A DNA stretch of 64,000 bases from NCBI RefSeq assembly GCF_001950255.1, contig NZ_BDJK01000055.1, positions 50,499-114,498 on the forward strand. Reading direction: 5' to 3'. Shown in pieces: positions 16,647 through 27,198 of this stretch; positions within the stretch are counted from its first letter, which is position 1; every line of letters starts with the position of its first letter. Source of the stretch: Carboxydothermus pertinax. Lineage in GTDB: Bacteria > Bacillota > Z-2901 > Carboxydothermales > Carboxydothermaceae. The notes under the pieces are model-generated. The model saw nothing but the letters and a program-made list of their open reading frames with translations, was not told where the DNA came from and did no database searches. The position numbers and the translations under genes were made by a program.

Positions 16647-19156
16647 TGCGTAAAAAACGTGTTTTTGAAATTGCCAAAGAGTTAAACATGGAAAGTAAAG
16701 AAGTTATAAGCCGCTTAAGGGCAATCGGGGTTGAAGTAAAGTCCCACATGAGTACTGTAGAAAACCATCACTTAAACCTATTGCTAAAAGCTTTAAATCG
16801 GGAAAAAGAAGAAAAAGAGAAGAAGGAACAGGATAAGAAACAGGTGGAACAAAAAGCTGAAGCACAAAAGCCGCATAACCACCCCCAAAGGCCAAAAGAG
16901 CAACAGCAACAACAAAAACAAGGGGGTCCGAATCGCCCGCGGGAACAACGGCATGAAAGACCCCAGGGACAAGGACAGCGGTATGGAGGCAGCCAACGTA
17001 CGGAACAACGGGATAAAGATAAAAATCGCCGGGGGAGTGACCAGCGTCCCTATAATCAGAATCGTCCACCGCGGTCAGAAGGGCAGCGGGATGAACGTCG
17101 GCGTTTTGATAAAGATCGTCCGGCTGGACAAAATCCACCCCAGGGGCAAAAAACCTTTGGGGAGAGAAAAGATCGTCCTTTCCAAAAGGATAAGAAAAAA
17201 GGCGTTCTTCCGGCAATACCGAAGCCTGAAGCTCCTAAAGGAGAAAATAAGGAACCTGAGCGGAGGAAAGGAGCCCCGGATAAAAAACGGGAATGGGAAA
17301 AAACATTAAAGAAGGAAGAAAAAGCTTTTGCCGTTGAAGAAAAGAAATTAAGTATGAAGAAAGAAAAGAAAGAAAAACAAGAGACAGTAGTAGATGTTCC
17401 CAAAACTATTGTGATTCCTGAGAGTATGACCGTGCAGGAATTTGCCAAAATTATGGGTAAAACTGCGGCAGAAGTGATTAAAAAGTTAATGAATTACGGG
17501 ATTTTAGCTACCATAAACCAGGAGATTGATGCCGATACCGCCACGATTATTGCTACCGACTTTGGCTTTGAGGTGACGGTGGAAAAGGAAGAAAAAGAAG
17601 ATATCTGGCTTACCGAAGAAACTCCCGATGATCCGGAGACCTTAGAACCAAGACCGCCCATTGTAACGGTAATGGGCCATGTTGACCACGGTAAAACCTC
17701 CCTTTTAGATGCTATTCGCCAGACAAATGTCACTGCCACTGAAGCGGGAGGAATCACCCAGCATATAGGCGCTTATCAGGTAGAACATCATGGCCGGAAG
17801 ATTACTTTCATCGATACCCCTGGTCACGAAGCTTTTACCGCTATGCGCGCCCGGGGAGCCCAAGTTACGGATATAGCCATCCTAGTGGTGGCGGCCGATG
17901 ATGGGGTGATGCCGCAAACGATTGAGGCCATAAACCATGCTAAAGCCGCGGGGGTTCCAATTATTGTAGCGGTAAATAAAATTGATAAGCCAAACGCTCA
18001 ACCGGATAGGGTAAAGCAGCAATTAACCGAATACGGCCTTATCCCTGAAGCCTGGGGGGGCGATACCGTTTTTGTTGAGGTATCGGCCTTAAAGAAGATT
18101 GGCATTGAAGAACTTTTGGAAATGATTTTATTGGTGTCCGATCTCAAAGAATTAAAAGCTAATCCTAATAAGCCTGCCCGGGGGACGGTAATTGAAGCAC
18201 AACTGGATAAAGGCCGGGGACCGGTGGCCACCGTATTGGTACAGTCCGGCACATTAAACGTTGGGGATGCGGTAGTTGTTGGTTTAACTTACGGCCGGGT
18301 ACGGGCTTTAGTGGATGATAAAGGCCGGCGGGTTAAAAAAGCTACTCCTTCGATGCCGGTGGAAGTTTTAGGTTTAAATGATGTTCCCAGCGCCGGTGAT
18401 ATATTGGTGGTCGTTGAAGATGAAAAAACGGCAAGAACCTTAGCGGAAAAACGGCAAAACCAGAAACGGGAAGAAGAGTTAAGAGCTAGCAACAAAGTTT
18501 CCTTAGAAGACCTCTTTAAACATATTCAGGAAGGTAAGATCAAAGAGTTAAATATAGTATTAAAAGCGGATGTACATGGTTCCGTAGAGGCAATCAGGCA
18601 GTCATTGACCAGGCTTTCTACCGAAGAGGTAAAAGTAAATGTAATTCATTCCGGAGTTGGAGCAATTACCGAAACGGATATTATGCTGGCTTCAGCTTCC
18701 AATGCTATTGTTATTGGCTTTAACGTCCGCCCCGATAGCAATGCCCGTAAGCTGGCTGAGGTGGAAAAAATCGATGTCCGGGTATACCGGATAATTTATG
18801 AGCTTTTAGATGATATCAAAGCTGCCATGGCTGGTTTATTAGAACCAGAGCACAAAGAAGTGGTTTTAGGTCGGGCAGAAGTGAGAAAGACCTTTAAGGC
18901 TTCCAAAATTGGTACAATTGCCGGTTTATATGTGTTAGAAGGCAAAATAGTTCGTTCGGCCAAGGCCCGGGTTATAAGAGATGGAGTAGTAGTTTTTGAA
19001 GGGAATATTGATTCCTTAAAAAGGTTTAAAGACGATGTCCGGGAAGTAGCCCAGGGGTATGAATGTGGTTTAACCATTGAGAAATTTAATGACATTCATG
19101 AAGGAGATATTATCGAAGCCTTTACCATTGAAGAGGTTCAAAGAACGCTGGAATAA
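16646..19156 (+). CDS. infB: Translation initiation factor IF-2
   Basis: GTPase that brings initiator tRNA to the 30S subunit, 836 residues. It contains an N-terminal IF2-N domain ([18 protein letters not shown]), a long low-complexity Lys/Gln/Arg linker (about residues 50-250), a second IF2-N domain ([17 protein letters not shown]), then the G domain with [20 protein letters not shown] and NKID, and domains II-IV. The linker is charged and poorly conserved, as in other Firmicutes. Confidence 0.98.
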   Translation: MRKKRVFEIAKELNMESKEVISRLRAIGVEVKSHMSTVENHHLNLLLKALNREKEEKEKKEQDKKQVEQKAEAQKPHNHPQRPKEQQQQQKQGGPNRPREQRHERPQGQGQRYGGSQRTEQRDKDKNRRGSDQRPYNQNRPPRSEGQRDERRRFDKDRPAGQNPPQGQKTFGERKDRPFQKDKKKGVLPAIPKPEAPKGENKEPERRKGAPDKKREWEKTLKKEEKAFAVEEKKLSMKKEKKEKQETVVDVPKTIVIPESMTVQEFAKIMGKTAAEVIKKLMNYGILATINQEIDADTATIIATDFGFEVTVEKEEKEDIWLTEETPDDPETLEPRPPIVTVMGHVDHGKTSLLDAIRQTNVTATEAGGITQHIGAYQVEHHGRKITFIDTPGHEAFTAMRARGAQVTDIAILVVAADDGVMPQTIEAINHAKAAGVPIIVAVNKIDKPNAQPDRVKQQLTEYGLIPEAWGGDTVFVEVSALKKIGIEELLEMILLVSDLKELKANPNKPARGTVIEAQLDKGRGPVATVLVQSGTLNVGDAVVVGLTYGRVRALVDDKGRRVKKATPSMPVEVLGLNDVPSAGDILVVVEDEKTARTLAEKRQNQKREEELRASNKVSLEDLFKHIQEGKIKELNIVLKADVHGSVEAIRQSLTRLSTEEVKVNVIHSGVGAITETDIMLASASNAIVIGFNVRPDSNARKLAEVEKIDVRVYRIIYELLDDIKAAMAGLLEPEHKEVVLGRAEVRKTFKASKIGTIAGLYVLEGKIVRSAKARVIRDGVVVFEGNIDSLKRFKDDVREVAQGYECGLTIEKFNDIHEGDIIEAFTIEEVQRTLE

Positions 19157-19171
19157 TGTGAGGTGAGGGTT

Positions 19172-19561
19172 ATGGCTTCCCATAAACACGAACGTACGGC
19201 TCAAGCTATCAAAGAAGCAGTTGCTGCCATAATTTCCCGGGAAGTAAAGGACCCCAGGCTTGGATTTGTCTCGGTGACCAAAGTCGATTTAGCTAAAGAT
19301 TTAAGCCAGGCCAAAATTTATATAAGCGTTTATGGCAATGAAGAGGCCAAGAAAAATAGTTTTCTTGCTTTAAACAGTGCCAAAGGCTTTATTAAAGGGG
19401 AATTAGCATCTAGAGTAAAACTTCGGGTAATTCCTGAACTTTCTTTTGTGGAAGACCTGTCCATTGAATATGGTGCAAGAATTATGGAGATTTTAGAAGG
19501 CCTTAAGCCAAAGGCTTTAGACCAAAAAAAAGATACAGGAGAGACCGAGGGTGAATCTTAA
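19172..19561 (+). CDS. rbfA: Ribosome-binding factor A
   Basis: Binds the 30S subunit in late maturation and helps 16S rRNA 5'-end folding. It has 129 residues with a KH-like fold; EVKDPRLGFVSVTKVDL and LRVIPELSFVEDLSIEYG are family hallmarks. The frame opens at a GTG (19163), but GAGGTGA at 19160 favours the ATG at 19172. Its end overlaps the nrnA start by 11 bases. Confidence 0.95.
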   Translation: MASHKHERTAQAIKEAVAAIISREVKDPRLGFVSVTKVDLAKDLSQAKIYISVYGNEEAKKNSFLALNSAKGFIKGELASRVKLRVIPELSFVEDLSIEYGARIMEILEGLKPKALDQKKDTGETEGES

Positions 19562-20501
19562 AGAGCTTTTGGGGAAATATCCAAAAATAATAATAGCATC
19601 CCATATCATGCCCGATGGGGATGCAATGGGTTCTATTTTAGGTTTTGGTAGAGCTTTGCGTTTAGGTGGCTTTAAGGTAGAGATGTATTTAAAAGATAAA
19701 CCCGTTCGCCTGTTTTCCTTTTTTCCCGATTTTCCAAAAATAACTTCCGACCATACAATATTTACCGAAGATAGCCTATTAATAGCTTTAGATACAGCTG
19801 ATCCTGAACGCTTGGGGGAAGAAGTTAAAAGCTTTGTGGTAGCTAATCCCCAGCGGGTTATCAATATTGACCATCATATTAGTAACACCCATTTTGGTGT
19901 AGAAAACGTGGTGATACCCGAAGCTTCAGCTACCTGTGAAATCTTACCGGAAATTCATGAAAAGCTGAATTTACCCTGGGATGAATGGATTGCTGCGGCT
20001 TACTATGCCGGTATTACCCTTGATACCGGCTCTTTTCAATACTCCAATACTACCGGTAAAAGCTTTGAAGTGGCGGCTTTTTTAGCCCGTAAAGGGGTAG
20101 ATTTTGGGAAAATTAATGAAAAGCTATTTATGGAAAAACCCAGGGATAGTGTTCTTCTTTTTCGAGAAGCTCTAAATTCCCTGACCTTTGATGCGGGAGG
20201 AAAAATTGCCTGGGTAAAGTTTACCCGGGAACAAATTGAACGTTATGCCGAAGGGGAAGAAGTTATAAGCTCCATTGCCAGTTACCTTAGAGGAATTGCT
20301 GGAGTGGAAGTAAGCGTTCTTTTCCGGGAAACGAAAGATGGCAGTATTAAGGTAGGATTACGGTCTAAAGATATTGACGTTAATGAAATTGCTGCGGTGT
20401 TTGGCGGTGGCGGTCATAAAAGAGCTGCAGGGTGTACCCTTAAAAAATCACTGCCGGAAACCATTGAGGTAGTTTTAGCCGAAGTGAAAAAGAGGTTTTA
20501 A
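19551..20501 (+). CDS. nrnA: DHH-DHHA1 phosphoesterase, NrnA-type oligoribonuclease / pAp phosphatase
   Basis: 316 residues. An N-terminal DHH domain contains IASHIMPDGDAMGS and NIDHHISN (metal ligands), and the C-terminal DHHA1 domain ends with VFGGGGHKRAAGCTL. NrnA degrades nanoRNAs and dephosphorylates pAp; its place after rbfA and before truB is the usual one. It starts with GTG at 19551, translationally coupled to rbfA. Confidence 0.93.
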   Translation: MNLKELLGKYPKIIIASHIMPDGDAMGSILGFGRALRLGGFKVEMYLKDKPVRLFSFFPDFPKITSDHTIFTEDSLLIALDTADPERLGEEVKSFVVANPQRVINIDHHISNTHFGVENVVIPEASATCEILPEIHEKLNLPWDEWIAAAYYAGITLDTGSFQYSNTTGKSFEVAAFLARKGVDFGKINEKLFMEKPRDSVLLFREALNSLTFDAGGKIAWVKFTREQIERYAEGEEVISSIASYLRGIAGVEVSVLFRETKDGSIKVGLRSKDIDVNEIAAVFGGGGHKRAAGCTLKKSLPETIEVVLAEVKKRF

Positions 20502-20503
20502 AG

Positions 20504-21373
20504 ATGGATGGATTTATTAATCTTTTAAAACCTCCGGGCATGACATCCCATGATGTGGTAGCTTTTTTACGAAAAAAGCTAAAAACGAAAAAAATTGGAC
20601 ACCTTGGTACTCTCGATCCGGCAGCTGCGGGGGTTTTACCGGTGGCGGTAGGAAAAGCCACGCGCTTAATTGAATACTTAGAAGCGGGGGCAGAAAAACA
20701 GTATCTGGCAGAAATTATTTTTGGTATAACCACCACGACCTGGGATCGGGAAGGAAAAATAGTAGCAGAAAAGGATGCCTCTTTTTTAACTGAGGCTTTA
20801 ATAATCGAAAAACTGAGGCATTTTCAAGGAGAAATCGAACAAACCCCACCCTTGGCTTCGGCAGTTAAAATTGCGGGTAAGCCTTTATACCATTACCAGC
20901 GTAAAGGGGAAAGGGTGGAGGTTCCAAAGCGCAAGGTTACGGTTTATGAAATTAAATTATTAGAATTAATCGCTAAAAATACTCCTCACCCCCGGGCCAG
21001 GGTCATAATTCGCTGTTCCCGGGGAACTTATATTCGAAGTATTGCGTATGATTTGGGTAATATCCTTTTGACCGGAGCGACGTTAAACTTCCTCCTCAGG
21101 ACTAAGTCTGGCCCATTTTTATTGAAAGATTGCTGCCTTCTAGAAGAAGAGTTAAAAATTATACCACCGGAGGAAGTGTTTTTGGATTATCCAAAGATTG
21201 AGCTAACCCGGGACCAGTTTCAAAGGGTAAAAAATGGTGGAGAAGTAAAGTTGGCAATAGAAAAGGAGAGTTTTGGACAGGTTTTTGCTTATTTTGAAGG
21301 AAAAATTGTAGCCACGGGCAAAGTCCAAGGAAAAATTTTTCTGCCGGAAAAGGTTTTCCGGATTGGGGAGTGA
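20504..21373 (+). CDS. truB: tRNA pseudouridine-55 synthase TruB
   Basis: Makes pseudouridine 55 in the tRNA T-loop. It has 289 residues. Motifs are DGFINLLKPPGMTSHDVV, GHLGTLDPAAAGVLPV with the catalytic Asp, and RCSRGTYIRSIAYDLG. The start is two bases after the nrnA stop. Confidence 0.96.
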   Translation: MDGFINLLKPPGMTSHDVVAFLRKKLKTKKIGHLGTLDPAAAGVLPVAVGKATRLIEYLEAGAEKQYLAEIIFGITTTTWDREGKIVAEKDASFLTEALIIEKLRHFQGEIEQTPPLASAVKIAGKPLYHYQRKGERVEVPKRKVTVYEIKLLELIAKNTPHPRARVIIRCSRGTYIRSIAYDLGNILLTGATLNFLLRTKSGPFLLKDCCLLEEELKIIPPEEVFLDYPKIELTRDQFQRVKNGGEVKLAIEKESFGQVFAYFEGKIVATGKVQGKIFLPEKVFRIGE

Positions 21374-21380
21374 AATAAAG

Positions 21381-22307
21381 TTGCGGGTTTTTAACAGTTC
21401 AAAGGAATTTAGCCTTAACTGTCCTGTGGTGTTAGCTTTAGGTAATTTTGATGGGGTACATCTTGGCCACCAGAAACTTTTGAGGGTAACTCGGAATTTA
21501 GCCGATAAAACCGGGGCGTGCTCGGGAGTGTATACTTTTTGGCCCCATCCTCTAGAAGTACTTCAGGGTAAACAGGTGAAATATATCATTTCTTTAGAAG
21601 AGCGGCTCAAAATATTTTCCGCTCATGAAATGGAATTTACAGTATTAGAGTCGTTTACTTCCGAATATGCCCGGCTTTCTCCTGAGGAGTTTATTCAGAA
21701 CATACTTTTGGAAAATTTTAAGGTAGCAGGAGTGGTGGCTGGTTTTAATTATACTTTCGGCTATCAGGGAGCTGGACGAGTAACGGACCTCATCAAAGCC
21801 GGGGAGCATTTTGGCTTTAAAGTGGAAGTTGTAGAGCCGGTTATTTTTGACCGGGAGGTGGTAAGTTCAACAGCAATTCGGGAAAAAATTTTAGCGGGAG
21901 AAATAGACAGGGTTAATGGGATGCTGGGGTATAAGTATTTTTTAAAAGGCCGGGTAGTAGGAGGCGACAAACTTGCCCGAAGGCTTGGTTTTCCTACTGC
22001 TAATATTCTGCCCGAAGAAAACCTTGTTTTACCGCAATTTGGCGTTTATCTGGTAGAGGTAGAAATAATTGGGGAAAATTTAATACTTCCGGGAATTGCC
22101 AACCTTGGAGTAAGACCAACAGTGAAAGCCGATGGCCGCCCCCTTTTAGAGGTTCATCTGTTAAATTATAAAGCCAATCTCTACCACCGGGAGTTAAAGG
22201 TAAACTTTTTAAAAAAAATTCGGTCCGAGAAAAAATTTGCCTCCCTTGAAGATTTAAAAAAGCAGATCGAAGCGGATATTAATGAGGCTTTACAAGGAAT
22301 AAAATAA
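21381..22307 (+). CDS. ribF: Bifunctional riboflavin kinase / FAD synthetase RibF
   Basis: Converts riboflavin to FMN and FMN to FAD. About 308 residues: an N-terminal nucleotidyltransferase domain (LALGNFDGVHLGHQKLL; later VSSTAIREKILAGEI) and a C-terminal kinase barrel (ARRLGFPTANI, VYLVEVEI, GVRPTV). The open frame begins at TTG 21363 inside truB; the TTG at 21381, 8 bases after GGGGAG, is a more natural start. There is no ATG option, so the start is uncertain. Confidence 0.94.
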   Translation: MRVFNSSKEFSLNCPVVLALGNFDGVHLGHQKLLRVTRNLADKTGACSGVYTFWPHPLEVLQGKQVKYIISLEERLKIFSAHEMEFTVLESFTSEYARLSPEEFIQNILLENFKVAGVVAGFNYTFGYQGAGRVTDLIKAGEHFGFKVEVVEPVIFDREVVSSTAIREKILAGEIDRVNGMLGYKYFLKGRVVGGDKLARRLGFPTANILPEENLVLPQFGVYLVEVEIIGENLILPGIANLGVRPTVKADGRPLLEVHLLNYKANLYHRELKVNFLKKIRSEKKFASLEDLKKQIEADINEALQGIK

Positions 22308-22349
22308 ACCATCGGCTCATAACCTTTACCTGAAAGGTGGTTATAAGCC

Positions 22350-22553
22350 GTGTACAACCTAAGTAATAGGGAGGAACAGTTTTACCGGGAGTTGATTTCG
22401 GAAATCTCCCGAATAATTTTAAAAAAAGATTTTATTAAATTAAAAAAAGATTTGACCAAACAGTATAAAAAAGCTAAAATAAAAGATGCGGAAACCGCCG
22501 CCTTGGAAGATGCTTTAATTGCCTATTTGTTCAGAAGAATGGAGGACATTTAG
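22350..22553 (+). CDS. Small charged protein of unknown function
   Basis: A 67-residue Lys/Glu-rich, helical-looking protein with no signal or membrane segment, between ribF and rpsO. I do not recognise it. The GTG start at 22350 follows AAGGTGG, and that site lies within a hairpin (22313-22348, GGCTCATAACC against GGTTATAAGCC), so its translation may be structure-controlled. Coding character is supported by same-strand position and tight spacing only. Confidence 0.6.
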   Translation: MYNLSNREEQFYRELISEISRIILKKDFIKLKKDLTKQYKKAKIKDAETAALEDALIAYLFRRMEDI

Positions 22554-22555
22554 GC

Positions 22556-22587
22556 TTAACCCGAGGCTAGGTTAACTACTTGGCCTC
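22556..22587 (+). promoter_or_regulatory. Candidate H-type pseudoknot ahead of rpsO (S15 autoregulation)
   Basis: TTAACC (22556-22561) can pair with GGTTAA (22570-22575). GAGGC (22563-22567), inside that loop, can pair with GCCTC (22583-22587). The two stems interlock as an H-type pseudoknot 13 bases before the rpsO ribosome-binding site. S15 is known to repress its own mRNA through leader structures, including a pseudoknot in E. coli. Confidence 0.45.
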
Positions 22588-22617
22588 TGGCGATTATGGT
22601 AGGAGGAGGTGAACAAC

Positions 22618-22887
22618 GTGGCGTTAAATCAAGAACAAAAAATGGGAATTATTGCAAAATACCAGCTGCACGAGAAAGATACCGGTTCTCCGGAAGTACA
22701 AATTGCTATTTTAACCGAAAGGATTATGCAGCTGACCGAACACTTAAAGGTTCACAAGAAAGATTTTCATTCCCGGCGCGGCCTTTTAAAAATGGTCGGC
22801 CAGCGGAGGGCTCTTCTTAACTACTTAAAGCGCAAAGATTTTGAGCGTTACCGGGCCATTGTTGAAAAATTAGGCTTACGGAAATAA
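22618..22887 (+). CDS. rpsO: 30S ribosomal protein S15
   Basis: Primary 16S rRNA binder, 89 residues, the standard length when started at the GTG at 22618, 6 bases after AGGAGGAGGTGA. The alternative GTG at 22609 lies inside that ribosome-binding site. Family motifs are [35 protein letters not shown] and [10 protein letters not shown] terminator separates it from pnp. Confidence 0.97.
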   Translation: MALNQEQKMGIIAKYQLHEKDTGSPEVQIAILTERIMQLTEHLKVHKKDFHSRRGLLKMVGQRRALLNYLKRKDFERYRAIVEKLGLRK

Positions 22888-22908
22888 AGCGGGGATTGCC
22901 CCGCTTTT
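22888..22908 (+). terminator. Terminator between rpsO and pnp
   Basis: GCGGGG-ATTG-CCCCGC followed by TTTT, directly after the rpsO stop. Confidence 0.8.
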
Positions 22909-23022
22909 CCTATATCAGGAATTTTCTTTAGTATTATTGATTTTTTAGCAGGAAATACTATGAATAATGTCGAAATTTTTACTTTATATTATGGGATTTT
23001 AAGGAGGTAACTTACAGAATAT

Positions 23023-25221
23023 ATGACCACTGGAAGAAAGATTCTAGAAAAGGAGATAATAATAGCGGGGAGACCGTTAAAACTTACCACTGGTAAAGTA
23101 GCAACGCAAGCCGGTGGCTCGGTGCTGGTAAGCTATGACGATACAGTAGTCTTAGTTACAGCTACCGGAAGTAAAGAACCCAGGGAAGGAATTGATTTCT
23201 TTCCTTTAACGGTGGACTACGAAGAGAGGCTTTATGCCGTGGGGAAAATTCCCGGAGGCTTTATTAAACGGGAAGGGCGCCCTAGCGAAAAAGCGATTTT
23301 ATCGGCCCGCCTTATCGACCGACCGATTCGCCCTCTCTTTCCCAAAGGGTTTAGAAACGATGTACATATTGTGGCTACAGTTCTTTCGGTCAATCAGGAT
23401 AACCCTCCGGAAATAGCCGCCATGAACGGCGCCTCGGCCGCCTTAACCCTTTCCTCTTTGCCTTTTTTGGGCCCCATTGGTGCGGTGGTGGTGGGGCTAA
23501 TTGATGATGAACTCATCATCAACCCCACAGTAGAAGAGGCCGAAAAAAGCCGGCTCCATTTGGTAGTGGCCGGGACCAAAGATGCGGTAATGATGGTAGA
23601 AGCGGGGGCTAAAGAAGTTCCCGAAGAAATCATGATAGAAGCAATTACCCGGGGCCACGAAGAGGTTAAAAAAATTGTGGCTTTTATTGAAGAGTTTCGG
23701 GAAGAAGCCCTTAAACTTGGGCTTGCCAGGGAAAAGATGGAAATAATTGTTGAAGATAAAGAAGAGATAAAGAGAGCGGTTACCGCTGAGGCGTACCCAA
23801 TTCTTAAAGAGGCAGTTGAAAAAATTATTGCTGAAAAATTTAACAAACAAGAGCGGGATGAATATTTAGAGAATTTAAAAGCTGAGCTTATGCAAAAGTT
23901 TTTAGAGCTTTATCCCGAAGAAGAACTGACCATTAAAGGAACCATCGACAGCATTCAAAAAGAGATAGTCCGGATGAAAATTTTAAAAGAAGGGGTCAGA
24001 ATAGACGGCCGTAAGACCACCGAAGTACGGCCGATCTGGTGTGAAGTTGGATTGCTACCAAGGACTCATGGCTCAGGACTTTTTACCCGGGGGCAAACCC
24101 AGGTATTAAGTATTGTAACCCTGGGGGCAGTGGGCGATGTCCAGATTCTGGACGACCTGGGCATTGAGGAATCGAAACGCTTCATGCACCACTATAACTT
24201 TCCGCCCTATAGTGTCGGAGAAGTTCGCCCCATGCGTGGACCGGGCCGACGGGAAATCGGCCATGGAGCTTTAGCCGAAAGAGCTATTGAGCCGGTTATT
24301 CCATCCGAAGAAGTATTCCCTTACACTATCCGGATAGTTTCAGAAGTTTTAGAATCTAATGGCTCCACCTCCATGGGTTCGGTTTGCGGCAGTACTCTGG
24401 CTTTAATGGATGCCGGGGTACCGATAAAAGCACCGGTTGCTGGCGTTGCTATGGGGTTAATTAAAGAAGGTGATGAGGTAGCAATCTTAACCGATATTCA
24501 GGGGATAGAAGATGCTTTAGGCGATATGGATTTTAAAGTTGCGGGTACCAAAGATGGTATCACTGCACTACAGATGGATATAAAAATTGCCGGGGTGAAC
24601 CGGGAAATCTTAACCCGGGCTTTAGCTCAAGCCAAAGAAGGACGGATGCACATTTTGAGTAAAATGCTGGAAGTGATATCCGAGCCGCGGACCGAACTTT
24701 CGCCTTATGCTCCGAGAATTATCTTTACTACCGTTGACCCCGAAAAAATCCGCGATATTATAGGGCCCGGAGGAAAAATAATTAAGAAAATCATCGATGA
24801 AACGGGAACCAAAATAGATATTGAAGATGATGGCAGGATCTTTATTGCTGCTGTGGATAAAGAAGCGGGAGAAAAGGCTTTAAACATCATAGAAAGCTTA
24901 ACTAAAGAAATTGAAGTAGGCAAAGTATATCTTGGCAAAGTTACCAGGATAGCCGACTTTGGTGCCTTTGTAGAAGTGGTTCCTGGAGTACTGGGCCTCC
25001 CCGGGAAAGAAGGGTTAGTACACATAAGCCAGCTTGCCCATACCCGTGTCAAAAAAGTAGAAGATGTAGTTAAAGAAGGGGATCAAATCTTAGTTAAAGC
25101 TATTGGTTACGACAACCAGGGGCGCTTAAAGCTTTCCAGGAAAGATGCTCTTCCTTTACCTGAGGAAGAACGGGAACAGAAAAATCCTCCGCTTACAAGA
25201 CCGCGAAAGGGAGAAAAATAA
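23023..25221 (+). CDS. pnp: Polyribonucleotide nucleotidyltransferase (PNPase)
   Basis: Phosphorolytic 3'-5' exoribonuclease, trimeric, 732 residues. Two RNase PH domains: the first with [21 protein letters not shown] and [11 protein letters not shown], the second with [11 protein letters not shown] and [12 protein letters not shown]. These are followed by a KH domain ([20 protein letters not shown]) and an S1 domain ([18 protein letters not shown]). The ATG at 23023 lies 15 bases after AAGGAGG, a long but tolerable spacing, with no better start. Confidence 0.97.
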   Translation: MTTGRKILEKEIIIAGRPLKLTTGKVATQAGGSVLVSYDDTVVLVTATGSKEPREGIDFFPLTVDYEERLYAVGKIPGGFIKREGRPSEKAILSARLIDRPIRPLFPKGFRNDVHIVATVLSVNQDNPPEIAAMNGASAALTLSSLPFLGPIGAVVVGLIDDELIINPTVEEAEKSRLHLVVAGTKDAVMMVEAGAKEVPEEIMIEAITRGHEEVKKIVAFIEEFREEALKLGLAREKMEIIVEDKEEIKRAVTAEAYPILKEAVEKIIAEKFNKQERDEYLENLKAELMQKFLELYPEEELTIKGTIDSIQKEIVRMKILKEGVRIDGRKTTEVRPIWCEVGLLPRTHGSGLFTRGQTQVLSIVTLGAVGDVQILDDLGIEESKRFMHHYNFPPYSVGEVRPMRGPGRREIGHGALAERAIEPVIPSEEVFPYTIRIVSEVLESNGSTSMGSVCGSTLALMDAGVPIKAPVAGVAMGLIKEGDEVAILTDIQGIEDALGDMDFKVAGTKDGITALQMDIKIAGVNREILTRALAQAKEGRMHILSKMLEVISEPRTELSPYAPRIIFTTVDPEKIRDIIGPGGKIIKKIIDETGTKIDIEDDGRIFIAAVDKEAGEKALNIIESLTKEIEVGKVYLGKVTRIADFGAFVEVVPGVLGLPGKEGLVHISQLAHTRVKKVEDVVKEGDQILVKAIGYDNQGRLKLSRKDALPLPEEEREQKNPPLTRPRKGEK

Positions 25222-26088
25222 ATGAACGTTGGTTTGCATCTATCGATTGCGGGAGGACTTTTAAAGCTAAAAGAGCGAATTTTAAAAAATAAAACTGAGG
25301 GCGTTCAGATATTTTCTAGAAGTCCTAGGGGAGGGGAAGCAAAACCCTTTAACGAAAAGGAATTAAAAGCCTTTTTGGAGTTCAAAGAAGCCTACGGACT
25401 ATACCCTTTAGTAGTTCATGTTCCCTATGTTTTGAACTTAGCTTCGCCCGAGGAAGAAATGTTTCAAAAAAGTGTCGCCATAATTCGGGAGGACTTATTT
25501 CGTTCGGAGCAGTTAAAGGCTGACTTTCTGGTAATTCATGTAGGAAGCCACCGGGGAGCAGGAGAAGAGCGGGGACTTGCTCGCATGGTGGAAGGGCTAA
25601 AAATTTTGCTTTCCGAAGCTTTTAAAACCAGGTTATTGATCGAAAACACAGCGGGTACCGGTAACGAACTGGGTTATACCTTTGACCACCTTGCCTATAT
25701 TATTTCCAGCACTGGACACCCCGACCTTGGCGTTTGCCTTGATACCTGCCACTTGCTGGGAGCTGGTTATGACGACGTAACTCCCCAGGGCATAGAGGCG
25801 ATTGCCCGGGAATTTAGTGAAAAAGTGGGGGAAAACCGTCTTTACCTTCTCCACGTTAACGACTCCAAATTTCCCCTTGGGTCTAAAAAAGACCGGCACG
25901 AAAACTTAGAACAAGGGTATATTGGAAGAGAAGGGTTTATAAACTTACTAAAATCAAAATTTTTTAATAATGTACCCTGGATTCTGGAGACGCCAGAGCC
26001 CGGAATTGAAGAAGATTTAGTTAAGTTAAAACAATTGCGGGCAGAAATCCTAAAAATACCATCGGACCGCAAGTCCAATAATACGTGA
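25222..26088 (+). CDS. nfo: Endonuclease IV (AP endonuclease)
   Basis: Cuts DNA 5' to abasic sites in base-excision repair. 288 residues, a TIM barrel with a trinuclear zinc site. Metal motifs are VHVPYVLNLASP, LLIENTAGTGNELG, VCLDTCHLLGAGYD, LHVNDSKFPLGSKKDRHENL and ILETP. The ATG directly follows the pnp stop codon, so the two genes are co-transcribed. Ends before a terminator at 26102. Confidence 0.93.
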   Translation: MNVGLHLSIAGGLLKLKERILKNKTEGVQIFSRSPRGGEAKPFNEKELKAFLEFKEAYGLYPLVVHVPYVLNLASPEEEMFQKSVAIIREDLFRSEQLKADFLVIHVGSHRGAGEERGLARMVEGLKILLSEAFKTRLLIENTAGTGNELGYTFDHLAYIISSTGHPDLGVCLDTCHLLGAGYDDVTPQGIEAIAREFSEKVGENRLYLLHVNDSKFPLGSKKDRHENLEQGYIGREGFINLLKSKFFNNVPWILETPEPGIEEDLVKLKQLRAEILKIPSDRKSNNT

Positions 26089-26101
26089 GGATAAGTAAAG
26101 A

Positions 26102-26152
26102 CCTGGCATAAGCTTTTTGGGGAAAAAGCCTAAAGCCGGGTTTTCTTTTTTT
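26102..26152 (+). terminator. Terminator after nfo
   Basis: An imperfect long stem (CCTGGC..TAAGCTTTTT against AAAAAGCC..AAGCCGGG) followed by TTTTCTTTTTTT. Confidence 0.7.
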
Positions 26153-26169
26153 ATGGAGCCTTAGCCAAT

Positions 26170-26198
26170 TTGGCAAAAAGATTAGAAATAGTTACAAT
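26170..26198 (+). promoter_or_regulatory. Candidate promoter of the sleB-like gene
   Basis: TTGGCA (26170-26175), a 17-base spacer and TACAAT (26193-26198). This is a sigma-A pattern; a sporulation sigma factor might be expected for a spore protein but I see no clear match. Confidence 0.45.
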
Positions 26199-26287
26199 TG
26201 TAGTGTCTGCTTTTATACCTTCTTAAAAGCGTCCAAGGAAGGGCGACTTTAGCTTTTCCGTAAACCAACTTTTAAGGAGGGGTAAAA

Positions 26288-26968
26288 ATGAAAAAGTTTT
26301 TTGCAGTGTTTTCTTTAATTTTTATGCTGGTGCTGCCCATGGCAGTGGTTTCTGAAGCTTTAGCCTCCCAGGTAGTTTACTACAAAGTAGGCAGTTACAG
26401 TACCAAAGTTTACGAGATTGAGAGCAGGCTTGTAAGTTTAGGTTATAAGGTGTACAAGGTGGACAAGTATTACGACGTCTCCACCAAAAAAGCAGTAATG
26501 GCGTTTCAGAAAAAAGAGGGTTTAAAAGTAGACGGTATCGTGGGTCCTGTAACGATGAAGCGGTTAATTTACCGGACTTCCACCCAGGTATCCCGGAGTG
26601 CAGTGCGGGTGTCGGCGGAAGATAAAGAGTTATTAGCCCGCATGGTTGAGGCTGAAGCTGGAGCTGAGCCGTATCTAGGGAAGGTGGCGGTGGCTGCGGT
26701 AATTTTAAACCGGGTAAAGTCGCCGCTCTTTCCCAACGATGTCCGGGGAGTAATCTTACAAAAAGGTGCTTTTGAGCCAATCTTAAATGGCTGGTTCTGG
26801 CAGGTTACAGTTTCTAATGCTTCCCGGCAAGCGGTAGAGGATGCTTTACGCGGCTTTGACCCTTCCAACGGCGCTTTATACTTCTACAACCCGGCTAAGA
26901 CCAACCATCCCTGGTTTGCCAACCGGGTAGTAACGGCCCGCATAGGAAACCATGTGTTTACCAAATAA
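26288..26968 (+). CDS. sleB: SleB-type cell-wall hydrolase (spore cortex-lytic)
   Basis: 226 residues. A signal peptide (to about residue 26, LASQVVYYK), a peptidoglycan-binding-1 domain (about 30-90, STKVYEIESRLVSLGYKV and DGIVGPVTMKRL), then a Hydrolase_2 domain (about 110-226) with RMVEAEAGAEPYLGKVAVA, NRVKSPLFPNDVRGVI and YFYNPAKTNHPWF. SleB is a lytic transglycosylase that degrades spore cortex during germination, so this indicates a spore former. AAGGAGG precedes the ATG. Confidence 0.9.
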   Translation: MKKFFAVFSLIFMLVLPMAVVSEALASQVVYYKVGSYSTKVYEIESRLVSLGYKVYKVDKYYDVSTKKAVMAFQKKEGLKVDGIVGPVTMKRLIYRTSTQVSRSAVRVSAEDKELLARMVEAEAGAEPYLGKVAVAAVILNRVKSPLFPNDVRGVILQKGAFEPILNGWFWQVTVSNASRQAVEDALRGFDPSNGALYFYNPAKTNHPWFANRVVTARIGNHVFTK

Positions 26969-26979
26969 GAAAATTGATT

Positions 26980-27014
26980 ATTCGGCAAATGCTTGGGGCA
27001 TTTGCCGAATTTTT
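26980..27014 (+). terminator. Terminator after sleB
   Basis: ATTCGGCAAATGC pairs perfectly with GCATTTGCCGAAT (13 bp) around TTGGG, followed by TTTT. Very strong. Confidence 0.85.
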
Positions 27015-27198
27015 ATCTTTATAAAAATTTAAGAATTAATTAAGAGAAGATTAAACATGAACTAATAAAATAAAGTTGTCACCAAACTTTGGCCTTTCTT
27101 AATTGAGAGTAGGGTTCATTATTGAGCATTACTTTAAAATTTTATTAAGGGTTCAATCTGCTAAAATAAAAATGAAAGATAAGCGGGGAGTGTATAAA

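Noticed and set aside
17056..17448. Long minus-strand frames within infB, such as 17056-17448
   Set aside because: They arise from the low-complexity Lys/Gln/Arg linker of IF-2 and have Ser/Phe-rich, non-protein-like composition.
26322..26780. 152-codon minus-strand frame over sleB
   Set aside because: A shadow of the sleB gene, with Pro/Leu-rich low-complexity content and no ribosome-binding site.
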